Assembly: GCF_016906535.1 (NCBI RefSeq)
Contig: NC_057373.1
Span: 806,001 to 870,000 of the forward strand
DNA: 64,000 nt
Direction: 5' to 3'
From: Rhizoctonia solani
Taxonomy: Eukaryota > Basidiomycota > Agaricomycetes > Cantharellales > Ceratobasidiaceae
Position 1 is the first letter of the stretch; each line of letters starts with the position of its first letter. The position numbers and the translations under genes are program-made. Below are positions 13,056-29,264 of the stretch, piece by piece. The notes below the pieces were generated by a model. It made no database searches. It had not been told where the DNA came from and was given only the letters and a program-made list of their open reading frames with translations.

Positions 13056-13484
13056 ATGTCTGCCCCTTCCGGTACTACGGCTGGACCAGCAAGTAATCCT
13101 GGTGCTCATCTTGCAGGAGCAAAGGCTTTGTTGGCAAAGAAGTTGGCTCAAAAAGAGTAAGCAGCACCTAATTCTATAACAAGCCGAAGCGCTCAACTGG
13201 CTTATTTATTTAGAAATGCGGCCGCGGTATCATCCCCGACAGACAACATGATGACTCCCACGACTGCAAAAATAAATGCTGTGAAAAAGAAGCACTTTAC
13301 CAAGTATGTTTTTCGACCACATGAATCTTGCTTATGGACAATTCAATAATTTTGTAGGGGCAAGCCATTAAGTGGGCCTAGGTTCGGAACAGCATTGGCA
13401 ACTCAGCCCGCACCCCAAAAATTGGAAGCCGAGGAGGAAATCGTCAATTCGGATGAGGACATCTCCAAGGCTCCTGAGCCATGA
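13056..13484 (+). CDS. Small conserved-looking hypothetical protein
   Basis: Three exons give roughly 105 residues. Exon 1 (13056 to about 13157) encodes MSAPSGTTAGPASNPGAHLA and a lysine/alanine helix (AKALLAKKLAQKE). A short intron ending TTTATTTAG near 13213 leads to NAAAVSSPTDNMM...NAVKKKHFTK. A second intron (13303-13358) leads to GKPLSGPRFGTALATQPAP and an acidic tail, EAEEEIVNSDEDISKAPEP. Splice sites fit exactly (GTAAGC, GTATGT, TTTGTAG), which argues that it is real. Composition is disordered, basic in the middle and acidic at the end. I do not recognise a family. Confidence 0.6.
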
Positions 13485-13711
13485 CATCCATCCCAGACGC
13501 TGCATCTTCCAGTCTATTATATATCACTGTATTGCTCTCTTCCGTAATCTCTGCAGCTTTCCTCTGCCCGCTTTGTACTATTTAATCTAGTAGATTGCAT
13601 GCCCAATTACATTATTGAAGTGCATGTATGTGAAGTATTATGAACTGCTGGACGTATAGTACAGACCACAAGAAGCTGGCTCCAATAAATCGTATATGCT
13701 TAATTCGAGAT

Positions 13712-16072
13712 CTACTTGCTCTTCTTGCTCTCTTTGGGATCTTCTTTGGCCTTGTCAGCCAACGCTTTGAGGTCGTCTTCCCCAACTTGACCATATTCGT
13801 TAATACGTTTGGGATCAACACGATAGATCCAGCGCTGGTAAAGGAAAATAAGGAATACCACATCGTCTCGGAAGCAGGCCAGTCGATGAAGAATAGGCAT
13901 CTGCGCAAGACGGATGAGTGAATCTCCCGAAAATACGCATATCTTTTCCAGTCACAGACCTTGATACAAAAGGCGAAAAAGTCATCGACGACGGTTCCGA
14001 GTGTTTTATATATCATGGCCTACAGTCGGAGAAAATTAATCGTACGCGATGGATACGGACGAGAAAGAGTGTGGCGGACCTTCATGGGCATATGCGCCAC
14101 GCTCTTCAACTTGTAGTTGATGATCAACTGAGGGACAAGCTGTGCAAATCCGAACATGTAGACGAACCTACCGCTCAGTTAGATAATACGTATGTTAAAC
14201 ACAGTAGAGACAGGCATACGAAGTAAGCGTAGAAACCACAAATGAATACCATCCACGATGCGTTTCATAAATAAGCGAGTAAATAGTGTACCCAGCAAGA
14301 AGCGGAATAGCCACATAGGCGACATATCGGAAGGCGAGTCGATCGTATCTAGAGGGTACTGCATGTGAGTCTGGACCAAGCACCGGTGACGAGGGCATAC
14401 TCCTGAGTCTTTTTCTCATCTTCGCTCAACACGTGTTTATCTGCAAGGAGTTAGGTCGACACACAACACGTTCTGGGGAACGCACCCTTGATATCGAGCT
14501 TGTACGGTAAAATCGAGCCTGGCCCGGCTCCGACGATCGAAATGTCCACTGCTTTAGTAATCTGGGGGCTCGGACATTAATCACTACCAATGCGCCAGCC
14601 AATACGGGGTAATTACCTTCCAGGCTTCAATAACCATACCTGTTCCTTGACCGAAGAGAATCATGTAGCTTGTTTCGGCGTTGTTATCAATGAGATAGAG
14701 GAGAATGATTAACTGGAAGGTATGGTTATTGATATATCCAGGCGAATCCTCGAGGTAGACATACTTGAACAACCACGTTGGTAACGATTGTCCTAACAGA
14801 TACGCCGACCATTTCCTTCTTGCTTTTCCAGTGACTAATATCATTCTACGATATGAACTTGAGTATAATTAGATATGACAGTATATCAACGATACATACC
14901 TTGAACGCCAGGATTTCGAATAGTCCATGTAGCAAACTAACGACTACGGTCGTAATGAGGAGAATCGGGTTTGTTTCAGTTAGCATACGCTTTAACTCGT
15001 CAATCTCGGCGGCACTCGTCGTAGGCTGTTTATCGAAGCTATCGGTCATCGAAGCATATACAGTAAATTTCATGTAGCTCAGAGGATAAAAGGAGACTAT
15101 TTATATTTACTTGGTCAGAGTTCAAAAGACAGTATAGTAGAACTTACCATGAAGAGGCAGAGTTGGGGTAGTGGAGTTAATTGGATTCATTGAGTTTTTA
15201 AGCAACCAAAAATCGTTCGGGAAGAGAATGGCGTTGTAAAAGGGTTTATCGCCATCAGAATGCACCGAAATATGTTCAGCGACAGGAGGAGGAACCTGTG
15301 TAAACGGAACATGTGGAAAGTCGGAGATGAGTGTGAGTGTGACATTCTATGAACTGGATGAGTTATAGCGCCCAAGAAAATTAAACCGAAATCCTCACAG
15401 GATGCCAATAGGAAACTGGGGACTTGTCGTCTTCGGGCTGAGTTTACGTGTATTAAGTCAAAGATTGCCTATGTAATCGAGACTGATGTATGCTCACTTC
15501 TTCTTCCTCTACCTCCTCCACTTCTTCTTCTTTTCCGCCAGCAAGAAGACTCTTCTCCTTCCTGATCTTGCGTCGGGGCATATACCTTGTTAAAACTAAA
15601 TTATCGATTGTCAGAATACATTGATAAGTTATAACCACTGGCTCACGTTTTCTGGAGTGGTGGACGTCACCGGGCCTTTGCGCGCCTTCGAAGGGGGACA
15701 CGCCGTTCCGGGTGAGGAAAATGTGGGCCCAAAGTGTTCCGTTGTTCATAACAGACTAGAATATCTTTAGATCCGCTTTGTTTATTTGGCGGCAGCGATT
15801 CAAAGCCTTACCTGAGGAACGTTGACGAGTCCATCCCATTCCCGAGCCTCATCCCATTTGCCATACTCGATTCCCTCCCAAGTAAAATGGGGTAGAGCCG
15901 GGTCGCTGAGTTCATATGCCGATTCGGATAGGAGAAAGTGGAGGTTGAGTTTGGTTCCAGGAGTCCAGTAAGGATAGGCGTGGGTTTGTGTGGGTTTTGA
16001 AGGTGCACCGGGAGCACCGGATGACTGGGGCGTGGGAGGAATTGGAGGGGTGTTGGAGGAAGGTTGTGACAT
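13712..16072 (-). CDS. CLPTM1 family multi-pass membrane protein
   Basis: Homologue of cleft lip and palate transmembrane protein 1, a multi-pass ER/plasma-membrane protein linked in animals to receptor trafficking and, for the CLPTM1L branch, lipid scrambling. The order of exons matches the family: a proline-rich N-terminus then YWTPGTKLNLHFLLSES and HFTWEGIEYGKWDEAREW; MNNGTLWAHIFLTRNG; FGQGTGMVIEAWKVI; DKHVLSEDEK (about 14405-14440); GWYSFVVSTLTSYAC; TLGTVVDDFFAFCIK; and HRLACFRDDVVFLIFLYQRW then IYRVDPKRINEYGQ. It ends with a lysine-rich tail (KEDPKESKKSK), reminiscent of an ER-retrieval tail but not a perfect KKxx. About ten exons. It is convergent with the small gene at 13056 and divergent from the first M20 peptidase. 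Confidence 0.87.
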
Positions 16073-16362
16073 GAAGTTCTTGACTTTTAATTATACGTTA
16101 GGTTTTTTAACAGGATTGATCAAGTAAATGGACTTACTCAATTGTGAAAGTAGATAAAAGAATACTACTTGCTGAAATTGACCATCAGGCCCAAATCACC
16201 GTCCAAAAAATACTTGGACGTACTTGAACAATTCCCAAAATCCTTCTGACAGTTCCTTCATCATCTTGTCGCCCATTCTGGTTGGTAGGAGCAGCTTGTG
16301 CTGCGGCCGGTTCAGGCATGACCACGTCAATGTGGAGGTGCTTGCTGGAGATATGCCCTTGA

Positions 16363-16370
16363 TCACGTGA
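16363..16370. promoter_or_regulatory. TCACGTGA box followed by GATAAG
   Basis: The palindrome is followed directly by a GATAAGATAA stretch (GATA-factor type core), in the 454-bp divergent region (16073-16526) between CLPTM1 and the first M20 peptidase. It sits 157 bp from the M20 start and 291 bp from the CLPTM1 start. GATA factors often report nitrogen status in fungi, which would suit a peptidase, but this is inference. Confidence 0.4.
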
Positions 16371-16526
16371 TAAGATAAATATGGTCGAATCGCCGATGTG
16401 TATTAGCAATTACGTCCCATCTCCATATGCTTCTGCCCTGGCCGGCTTGTCAAGTTACCATGCGCCATCAGAATCGAAGGTATTTAAGGTGGTCAATGTC
16501 GACCTCGGGGACGATAAGTAAACATT

Positions 16527-18787
16527 ATGGGAGTCCCCAAGAACGCAAAGCAAGAGTCAGAGCTTCCATGGACGGCGACCAGTGAACCTGTGGGCCGTAA
16601 GAACTTCAAAAATACTCGCCTGGCACTCATTGGCGCGCTTTTTGCTGGTCTACTCGTGCTTTATCCTATTTCCTGCTCTATACCGAACCACCCGCCTCAT
16701 CGTACCGAACATGCTGTGAACTTGCGGGATGTATGCCCCCAAGTTGACCCACTTCAGCCCGCTTCGGACGCTAACCGCAAGCTGGCCGAGGAGCTGGGTG
16801 CTGCATTCAACGACCCGAAATTTGAAGCTGTTGCTGCCGAATACCTCGGTGCAGCAGTGAGAATTCCGTGGGTCGCTCCTCGTCTTATTTCCCAGAACGT
16901 GAGCTAAGCATGCTTCGTAGAACCGAGTCGTATGACAAGATGGGTCCGGTTGGGACTGACCCACGGTGGGATGTCTTTTATAAGTTCTCAGAACACCTTG
17001 AGAAAACCTTCCCCAAAGTGTTAGTGTTAGCGGTCATGATCTATTTGCATTTTTATTAATACAATTTGCTAGGCATGGGACGTTGAGCCGGACTCGAATC
17101 AACACCCATGCTCTGCTATACCACTGGCCGGGCTCTGATAGCTCTCTCAAGCCCATTCTTCTCACCGCGCATCAAGATGTGGTTCCTGTTGAACCCAACA
17201 CCGTGGATTCTTGGATCCACCCGCCTTACTCCGGTTACTACGATGGCACATGGATCTGGGGCCGTGGCTCTACAGACGATAAGAGTGGTCTGGTTGGGAT
17301 CTTAGTGACGCTTGAGAGGTTGATTGAGAGTGGATTCAAACCAAAACGTGGAATTCTCGTTGGGTTTGGTATGGACGAAGAGGCTAGTGGACTCCACGTA
17401 AGCCTTTGGATCAAGATTATACTATCCCGTCCATATTCTCACTTCCTCTCAGGGTGCCCAACATATTGCTAAATACATTGAGGAGCACTATGGTGAAAAT
17501 AGTGTCTCTGTCCTCGTTGACGAAGGAGGTGAGTGTCTGCGGGACTGAATCAAAGAGTTCATCCTATTTTAACCAAAGCTGAGCTCCAGGTGGAATCATG
17601 ACAATTGGAGACACCTCGGTCGCTGGGCCTGCAGTTTCAGAGAAAGGATACTTGGACGTACGACTAGAGGTTGCTACTCCTGGTGGTCACTCTAGCGCGC
17701 CGCCAGAACATACGGTACGTGGGAATCAGCATCGCCATAACCATGTCAAACCTAATTTATCTTTTTAGTCCATTGGCATTCTTGCGTCTCTGTTGGTTCA
17801 AATCGAGTCTACACCATACACTCCAGGCCTTCCTCGGTCCTCTCCTATCTATAGCTTCCTTCAATGCTTCGCTGCCCATGTCCCATCGCTACCCACCTCC
17901 TTCCGGGACTCTATCCTGGATTCGATCTGCCCAACAGACGCTTCTGCACACCAGCGCCGAAGGTGTGACAAGGCGTTGCAAGATGTTGAGCATTCTCTCT
18001 TTGATGCGTCTTCAGACTGGAACAACGGAGATGAATTTGCGGCTCGCACGTACCGAAGCTTGCTACGTACCACTCAAGCGGTAGACATGATCAACGGTGG
18101 TGTCAAGGCGAATGCTCTTCCCGAGTTAGCGAGCGCGGTTGTCAATCATCGAATCCGGACTGATAGGTGAGTAAATGATATTAATTGGTTTACTTTTTTT
18201 AAAAATGTCATATGAAGCTCTGTATCGGAACTCAAAGACACCATCACATCCAAGCTCGTCCCTCTTGCAGAAAAGTTTAACCTTACTTTAACATCTTTCT
18301 CTCGCACAAATGTTACCACTGGCAAAATTGGCACACTTACTCTTTCAGACGCATGGGGAACTGCTCTCGACCCCGCCCCTATTACACCCACCGAGGGAGA
18401 CGAAGCCGCCGCATACAAACTACTCAGTGGTGTCATCAGGCATACCAGAGCGGACAAGAAGACGGTTGTTAGCCCAGCAATCATGGGTGGGAATACAGGT
18501 AAGGAGTTCAGATGAATTAGCCATAGTCAGATATTGAACCAGCAACATAGACACTCGCTACTACTGGAAAGTAACCCCCAATATCTTCCGCTACTCCCAC
18601 ATGTCCGATCAAGATATCTATAATGGCGCGCATACAATCAACGAAGGTGAGGGTTGGCTCCGTTAGGTGTGGGTGTATATATTAATAGTTCTCGATTGCT
18701 GCAGCAACACGCGCGTCCGGGTTTGTGGAGACAATCCAGTTCTTCAAGAATTTTATCCTAACGGCCGACGACTCGACCGATCTTTGA
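16527..18787 (+). CDS. M20 family metallopeptidase, membrane-anchored (carboxypeptidase S / PM20D1-like), copy 1
   Basis: Zinc-dependent peptidase/amidase. After a ~28-residue cytosolic start comes one hydrophobic anchor (LALIGALFAGLLVLYPI), so a type II membrane or vacuolar-lumen protein is likely. Metal and catalytic motifs appear in order: LLTAHQDVVPV, WGRGSTDDKSGLVG, GFGMDEEASG, VLVDEGG, TPGGHSSAPPEHTSIG. The dimerisation region holds NGGVKANALPELASAVVNHR, and the protein ends FFKNFILTADDSTDL at 18787. About nine exons, with introns near 16869-16929, 17018-17072 and 17399-17452. CPS1-like enzymes release C-terminal residues from peptides; PM20D1 makes or hydrolyses N-acyl amino acids. Sequence alone does not decide between them. 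A paralogue lies tail to tail immediately downstream. Confidence 0.87.
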
Positions 18788-18987
18788 CCCTCCAAGCGTA
18801 TTTATGTACATTAAAAGTTATCGTTCTTGTGAAAATAAGAAAGCGTATCTTCGCGTCCCAAAGAAGCAAAGCTTTTATTGTGCGGATGCTTTGACACTAT
18901 TTTTTCACACTTATCTATCTCATGCTCATAAACAGTGGCACAGACAGACGAATTAATTAAGCACTAGATACAAATGATGAGCATATT

Positions 18988-21245
18988 CTAAATATTTATC
19001 GCATCATCAGCAGTTAAAATCAGGTTTTTGAAGAACCGTATCATTTTCACAAATCCCTTTACGCGTAACGCTGCATTCGCAAACGAATTCAGATATATTC
19101 TTTTGAGCAGTGGTTGAATTCACCTTCATTGATTGTGTGAATGCCAGCATAAATATCCCCTTCGGACAAGTGGGAGTATCGGAATATATTGGAGGTCAAG
19201 TTCCAGTAGAATTGGGTGTCTAAGTTCCAAGTTCAGGCAGTGATGTTTGTATTGTTGAAACCCACCCACCTGTATTTCCGCCCATGAGTGCGGGACTAAC
19301 GATCGTTTTATGTCCTTGTGTTTTCCTAATGACTCCACTCAATAGACGGTATGCTGCTGCCCCGGGGCCCTCAATAGGGCTTACAGGGGCAGGCTCCAGT
19401 GCAGTGTTGAACGCGTCGGATAACTTGACGTTTCCACCTCCGCCAATTGTTACATTCACATGTGAGAAAGCCGTCAAGGTGAGATTATACTCCTTGACTA
19501 GAGGAATAAGCTTTGTGGTAATATCATCTTGAAGTGCGAGGACCGAGCTTGGAATTGTAATTAATGTCTCAAGGAGATGTAAGTGGAAGGGAACGGGAAG
19601 AACTTACCTATCAGTTCGAATTCGATGATTGACAATTGCGCTTGCTAGTTCGGGTAGTGCATTCGCCTTTACCCCACCTTGAATCATGTCGATAGCCTGC
19701 GTTGTCCCCAACAGACTTCGATATACCCTTGCTTTCTCTTCATTTCCCTGGTTTAAGTCAGAATCTGCTTCGAATAGAATATGCTCAAGTTCTTGTAGAG
19801 CTTCATCGCACTTTCGTAACTGGCCCGGAGAAGCTCCGGGAGGGCAAATAGACCTGAAAATAGAAGAGCGGACGGAAGATGGGATAGATGGGACATGGGC
19901 TGCAAAACACTGAAGAAGACCGTAGACAGGAGAAGATCGCGCGAGTGATGGCACATAAGGTGTAGATTCGATCTTGGTTATGAGCGATGCAAGTATACCA
20001 ATGGTCTACACAATTTCAGGTTGGCATAGAAATTTGCTTGAATCGTGGTGCTGGGTACTCACTGTATGCGCTGGCGGTACGCTAGAGTGCCCGCCAGGTG
20101 TGGCTACCTCGATACTAACGTCAAGATAACCCTTCTCACCTATCGCAGGTAGCGCCACCGATATCCCTTCAATCTCTTCGATGCTGTCTAATTTTTCATT
20201 AATCAGCGAATCCTATACATTGGCAAAGGACATGCCTCCTTCGTCTACGAGCATTGAGATGCTGTCCCTGCCAAAATGCTCTTCGATGTACTTTGAAATT
20301 CTGCTCGCACCCTATGAATACAATTGGACCACCTATTAACCAGACACAATTAGGTCTAAGTTCTCTTCAGTACTCACATACAGACCAGTGGATTCTTCGT
20401 CGATTCCGAAACCTACGAGGATACCACGTTTCGGTTTGAATCCACTCTCAATTAGTTTTTCTAGTGTGATCATAATCCCGACCAAGCCACTCTTGTCGTC
20501 CACCGATCCACGGCCCCAGACCCATGTGCCATCATAATGGCCAGAGTAAGGTGGGTGAATCCAAGAATCAACAGTACTTGGATCAACCGGAACGACATCT
20601 TGGTGAGCAGTGAGAAGAATAGGCTTGAGAGAGCTATCAGAGCCCGGCCAGTGGTAGAGCAAACCATGAGTGTTGATTCGAGTCTGAGTCATGGTTGCGT
20701 GACTGGTATAATATTAATGTTATAAGCATTGCGTTGGGCGATTTGACCCACACTTTTGGGTAAGTCTTGAGCAAATGCTCTGAGAACTTATAAAATACCT
20801 CCCAGCGGGGATCTATGCCAACGGGATCCATCACATCATAAGATTCGGTACTGAGGCAGCAAATTCAAGTTCAGTCGACGACAGAATCTTGCACATATGC
20901 TTACGGGATCCGGACAGCTCCACCTAGATACTCGGCTGCAACCGCCTCAAAACTTGGGTCTGATAGAGTGATCTCCAAGTTTTCCGCTAGTTTACGGTTA
21001 ATATTTGAGGTTGGTGCAAGTGGCTCGACCTGGAGACACACGCCACTCAAACTTGCGTCATGGGTTCCACGAGAACCAGATACGTCGTATAGATAACCTG
21101 ACAATGAGCCAGCGAACTGATATGGTGCTACGAGAGTGACGAATAGGACTCCAATCATAGTCGTATGTAAGCGTCTTTTGTGACTGGATTGCTCATCTAC
21201 AGAGCTCGAGGGGGGTTCCGACTGCTTCGTGCTTCCAGCGTACAT
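18988..21245 (-). CDS. M20 family metallopeptidase, membrane-anchored, copy 2 (inverted paralogue)
   Basis: Close paralogue of the gene at 16527 on the opposite strand, with the same exon order. The ATG at 21245 (MYAGSTKQSEP) precedes an anchor segment (MIGVLFVTLVAPYQFAG). Motifs retained: LLTAHQDVVPVDPSTVDSW, WGRGSVDDKSGLVG, GFGIDEESTG, an ATPGGHSS-type loop near 20100, and QGGVKANALPELASAIVNHR. The last exon (about 19050-18988) reads VKGFVKMIRFFKNLILTADD then INI, matching copy 1. The region after the DEGG-type loop differs in length and sequence from copy 1. All zinc ligands I can place are kept, so it should be active. Only 200 bp separates the two stop codons, so their 3' UTRs may overlap. 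Confidence 0.85.
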
Positions 21246-21304
21246 TCTGTTGGGCGTGGTTGTACGATCCCTGAGCTTGCTATTTATGACCCATGCCAAC
21301 TGGA

Positions 21305-21311
21305 TCACGTG
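21305..21311. promoter_or_regulatory. TCACGTG box upstream of M20 copy 2
   Basis: TCACGTG followed by G rather than A, 60 bp upstream of the ATG at 21245. One base short of the perfect palindrome seen near the other M20 copy. Confidence 0.35.
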
Positions 21312-21425
21312 GAGAGCATTTATACTGATAAAAGATAGTTTATCGAGAACGCGAGGCAACTTATCAAGAACATAAAGTACGTATTTTGAATCCGCCGAAG
21401 TATTACAGAGTTCCAATGGCACAGC

Positions 21426-22965
21426 TTACACCGTTTGGATGTGTTTTTTCAAGCATTTAAGAACCTTGTTTTGATCATATGTCTTGGAGACTGACACTCC
21501 CTTGAGGAGCGCCCAGCGACGCACAACCTCTGGATCTGTGAAAAGAGTAAACAAAGCTTTACTGTTGGATTCACATGGAAACTCACAATCAGTGATAATA
21601 CCATCAACTCCCCACCCATAGATTTGCTCTGCAATATTCAGTCGATTGACCTTTTGATCTATCAGCACGCATAATATGCACCAAGATGCAGGAAAACGCA
21701 CAGTCCAAGGCTTAACAAGCATCCCACTCTTATGAGCCTCTTTAACCATATCTTCAGTCGTGAATGATTTATAACCCGGGGTATTCGGGTCAAGCGAGCC
21801 GGATGAGCCGTCGGTCGCAGCAGGTGACAAAATATTGGAATCGATGCTTTTTGCGGCCTGGGCAATTTGAACGCCAAGCGTGGCTCCAGAGAACGAGTCT
21901 GGGCGAAGGCCAGCGAGCCAAGTTGAAGTAGAGTTATTCACACCATACACAGTAGTGCTGAGTGAATGCGTGAGAAACATAATTTGGCTATGGACGATTC
22001 ACAACCTACCTGTCGATCAAAGCGGCACGGGTGATCTTTGGGTCCAGTTTCTATGTGAAGAAAATCTATCTTCAATCCTGTATATTCCCGCAATAATTTC
22101 CAGCCCACCTTCATCAAAACCAAAGTTCGCCAATCAAAGCTTTGGTATGTGATCTTCCCATAGTACTTGCTCGACTTGAACAACTTGTACTGGGCATTCG
22201 CAAAATCTTCAGGAGAGCGAGTCAAATTAGGGAACTGAGCATCGACTTTGGACTCGATATTTAATTCGACCTCATGTCCTGGGTCTGCACAATCCAAAAA
22301 GTCAAAGAGCTCGGGGAGGGTAGAGAGCTTAGTTCCGGGGTAAAGTGCCTGGAGAGCTGGACAACAATTATTAATAGAACAAGAGACTATTTTTAAACAG
22401 TACTTACGGAAGCCATCCAGCCGCTCCGAACCACAATCCAACGTCTTGATTTGCGCGAGTGTCAAGTTTGCAACATACTACACACCAAATCAGTCAGACT
22501 TTCCCAACAGTATAGTAAACACCACCTTTCCAACATAAGGGAACAGAGGGTCGTCCTTTGCGACTGGTTTGGTATCCTTACACTTGGTCCCATCGATACT
22601 TTCATCATGCCAGACGAGCACACTACGCCCCTCGAGTTTAGTACACACTCGAGGTATGCGATACAACAAACTCACTGTCCGTCCTTCGTTATCCCATTAT
22701 CGAATTCCAAGGTCTTGACTCCATAAATGAGCCCCCTTAAAAATCCCATGTTAAAACAACCCAGCCCAAAAGACAAGAAAAAGAAACTTTGAAACAAAAC
22801 ATACCAAGCAAAAGCGGGCAAAGTGCTCTCGACCGTCGCACCCCGGCTCCCTCGGTGCCCCTGGATATCATAGGCCTTGGGCGCTCGCGAAAAGACAGGC
22901 CAGGCAGTAGGCAGCCCAAACGCAAGCTCGGCCGCGAGCAAGAGGGTCGTTGCCAGTCGGGCCAT
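21426..22965 (-). CDS. Secreted glycerophosphodiester phosphodiesterase (GDPD family)
   Basis: Hydrolyses glycerophosphodiesters to sn-glycerol 3-phosphate and an alcohol. The ATG at 22965 opens a signal peptide (MARLATTLLLAAELAFGLPT), so export is likely; an upstream in-frame ATG would lack it. The catalytic core is present: DIQGHRGSRG with VESTLPAFAW (the HRG...E(N/S)T motif), VKTLEFDNGITKDG (E-x-D metal ligands) and VLVWHDESIDGTKC. Downstream are LSTLPELFDFLDCA, VELNIESKVD, KYYGKITYQSFDWRTL and, near the C-terminus, YGWGVDGIITD then VVRRWALLKGVSV. Seven or so exons. The ES in place of EN in motif 1 is a common variant. Possible substrates are glycerophosphocholine and glycerophosphoinositol. 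Confidence 0.87.
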
Positions 22966-23570
22966 TTGGGATTCGAGGACCGGGTAGGAGCTCAAGCTCA
23001 AGATCTCGCTCAACATTCCGGTTTTATACCGCGCCGACGAGAAGTAGAAGCGTGAGCAGCTTGAGGAAGAATGGGTTCCATAATCATGGGGAGGTGGAAT
23101 ATAACATAAATCAGCATGTGGTTGGAGACGCACGTTCGATGGTGGTACTGGCGGGCGAACGTGACAAGGAAGCTGACCCTGAACTTGGCGTCAAATTAAT
23201 CCGGGACATCGATGTCAACTGCTTTGGCTTTCATCTCTGAGTCACTAACACACCGTGCCTAGGACCCGACACGGAGGCTGGCTCCGGACAGCTGATAATG
23301 GGTGTGAAACGGCAGCGTACCTGCATGGAACCAAAGGCCTAAGAAACCTATTTTCGCCCCAGCTAATGTATCGCAATACACACCTTTAAAGTTCTCGCCT
23401 GTAGTATGACCAAGCTGAAGCCTTACTCACACCCGGTTCAAATATACAACCGACTAAATTGAAAAGAAGCAAGTGTACCGGGATATCACACAAATCAACA
23501 TTATCAATGTCCAAATTCAAAAGAAGAAGAAAAAGATCCCCCAAGCCGACACTGTCGGCTCCACCCTCTT
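22966..23570. other. Intergenic between GDPD and chitin synthase
   Basis: About 600 bp holding the GDPD promoter and the chitin synthase 3' end, both on the minus strand. No gene or clear motif is seen. Confidence 0.4.
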
Positions 23571-27105
<3,535 letters not shown>

Positions 27106-27624
27106 ACTGAAAAAAGTCTAAAGAAGAAATCGAGTGGACAACGACGCGTCGAGTCTTGCTTTATTTAAATGACCTCCTATACTGCGCAACCGCCCTCAGG
27201 GTCCAGCACCGCCACAGCTCTCCTTTTCCTCCTTTTCTCGGCAGTGCGTCTTACGCCGGTCTTCAAGCGGTGAGTCCGGCATCCACTGTCTGCCGGCACC
27301 AGTGCATATACACACGTGTGAATGCCTAGAACATCTCTATACACAGATCCTATCCCATACAATAGATAGTGCGAGTTGGAGCTATTGGAGCAGAGACGGT
27401 TTTTCGCGTAGCAACCACTCTCCGGCATCACCATACCCTCCTTCCACAAATAGCTTCTTCACCTATGCTGCGGCAAGGATCGGATTTATCCACTGTTTAT
27501 GCAATGCCGTTGGATGACGCTATGCTGATCGACCCCGCACAAGGAAATACTCGCTAATGTAATTGGATTTGGACTTGCTAATTATTGAACTGCCCACCAC
27601 TAGCACTGCGACATATTGACAGCT
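27106..27624. other. Divergent promoter region, chitin synthase / CLYBL-like
   Basis: 520 bp between two start codons. Includes ACACACGTGTG near 27312-27322, another CACGTG core. No gene is seen. Confidence 0.4.
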
Positions 27625-29264
27625 ATGCTCGCTCGACTCTCTGCCTTTCAGGGGGGTGTGGGTACTCGATCTTACTCGGCTTCGACTCACGCCGATCCCC
27701 GAGCAAAACTACGGCGATCTCTCCTTTACGGTACGCCCTTTCTATTGCTCATGCATACAATACGATTAGCTCACTCCCGTCCCCACTGCCACCCTCAAAT
27801 AAAGTCCCGTCGTCCAATGATCGAATGCTACAAAAATCACTATCATCTCCATCGGACGCACTCATCTACGACTTGGAAGACAGTGTAGCGCCCAACGAGA
27901 AGGAACGAGCGCGCACTGCTTTATTGGGTTTTCTCCAGGTACGATCACAGATCAGGTACCTTTGGGCCTCGAGGAAACATTCATCTCGTGTTTTTATTGT
28001 CTTTTACGTGTAGAGTCAACCGCGCGAACATGCGTCTAGGACTTTTGTGAGACTGAATGCGATCGATACCCCTCAGTTTGTGGGTGACATTACTACCGTG
28101 GTATGTCCCCTTGTGGTCGTATTTATCGCATTCTTTTTAAAGCCACCAGTAGCTCAAATGGGAGCACCTTGAAGGGATCGTAATGCCTAAAATACACTCG
28201 GCAAGCTATTTGGATAAAGTAGCCTCGTATGTCCCTGAAGGTGTGCAACAACAACACACAGCCTTGAATAACTCAATCATCATTTAGTGTTTAATTAGGT
28301 CGACCGTTGAGTATTATCGCATCGATCGAATCTGCACGAGGTCTGTGGGATGCCGGCCACATCGCTGGTTGGAAAGCAGGACAAGGAGCAGGGAACAAGG
28401 TTACTGTTTCGTCGCTATTAGTAAGTTAAACCAAAATATAATCAATTTACCTGAATTGGTCAATTCATTTCGCACCCCCTTCCCCTCCTCGCACCCTGCT
28501 TTTCATATCACCAAACCTCGATTTCATTTCGACTGGTCACAGTTTGCTGCGGAAGATTGTACGTCTTATATTCCACACTGCGCATACTAACACAGGTCTA
28601 ATGAAATGCAAAACAAAAAAGATTGCGCAGATACGCATATCATACGTACTAAAGCTCGCCAAGAATTACTTTATCCACGGTCTCAGATGGCGACGGCCGC
28701 TAAAGCGTTTGGAATACAGTGTATCGACATGGTATGTCTTGTTCCATCCTCCTTTTCTATCATTGTTGGAACTAACTATGGGCCAAGGTGTGCGTGAATT
28801 ACAAAGATACCTCCGTCTTGCGTGATGAATGCGAGGAAGCTCGAAGACTGGGGTACGACGGGAAGCAAGCGATTCATCCGAATCAGGTGGAGATCATCCA
28901 GTCGACGTTTGTTCCTACCGAAAAAGGTGCGAACTTCCTCTATTTAATCTCAAACTATGAAACCAACTCGACTGACACGGCAATACAAACGTCCTCGCTC
29001 TACAACATCCAACAAACTAGAACTCATAAGAGCAGCCAAAATCATTTCCCAGATGGCTCATTCACATGCATCCTCAACAGGAGCGTTCGGTCTAGACTCT
29101 GGATCAGGCGAAGTGGAAATGATAGACGCACCAATGCTCAAGCAGGTGATTCATACATTTTATTATATACAAACGATAACTAATTGGCTGGATTGGTTCG
29201 CTCAAAGGCCGAGGCGACAATCGCAAAAGCCAAAGCCGCTGGGTTGAAAATCCCTGATGTCTGA
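27625..29264 (+). CDS. CitE/HpcH family lyase, CLYBL-like, mitochondrial
   Basis: TIM-barrel C-C lyase of the citrate lyase beta / citramalyl-CoA lyase group. The N-terminus MLARLSAFQGGVGTRSYSAS is a good mitochondrial presequence. Family motifs: LRRSLLYGT, DALIYDLEDSVAPNEKERAR (Mg-binding E/D), TFVRLNAIDTPQF, IVMPKIHSASYLDKVA, SIIASIESARGLWDAG, FAAEDYCADTHIIRT, LLYPRSQMATAAKAFGIQ and DGKQAIHPNQVEIIQSTFVP. It ends KAKAAGLKIPDV at 29264. About ten exons. The intron from about 28560 to 28622 joins FAAED to YCADTH across an A-rich acceptor. In animals CLYBL removes citramalyl-CoA, a by-product of itaconate metabolism; the fungal role is inferred. It converges on the inositol oxygenase with only about 170 bp between stops. 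Confidence 0.88.
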
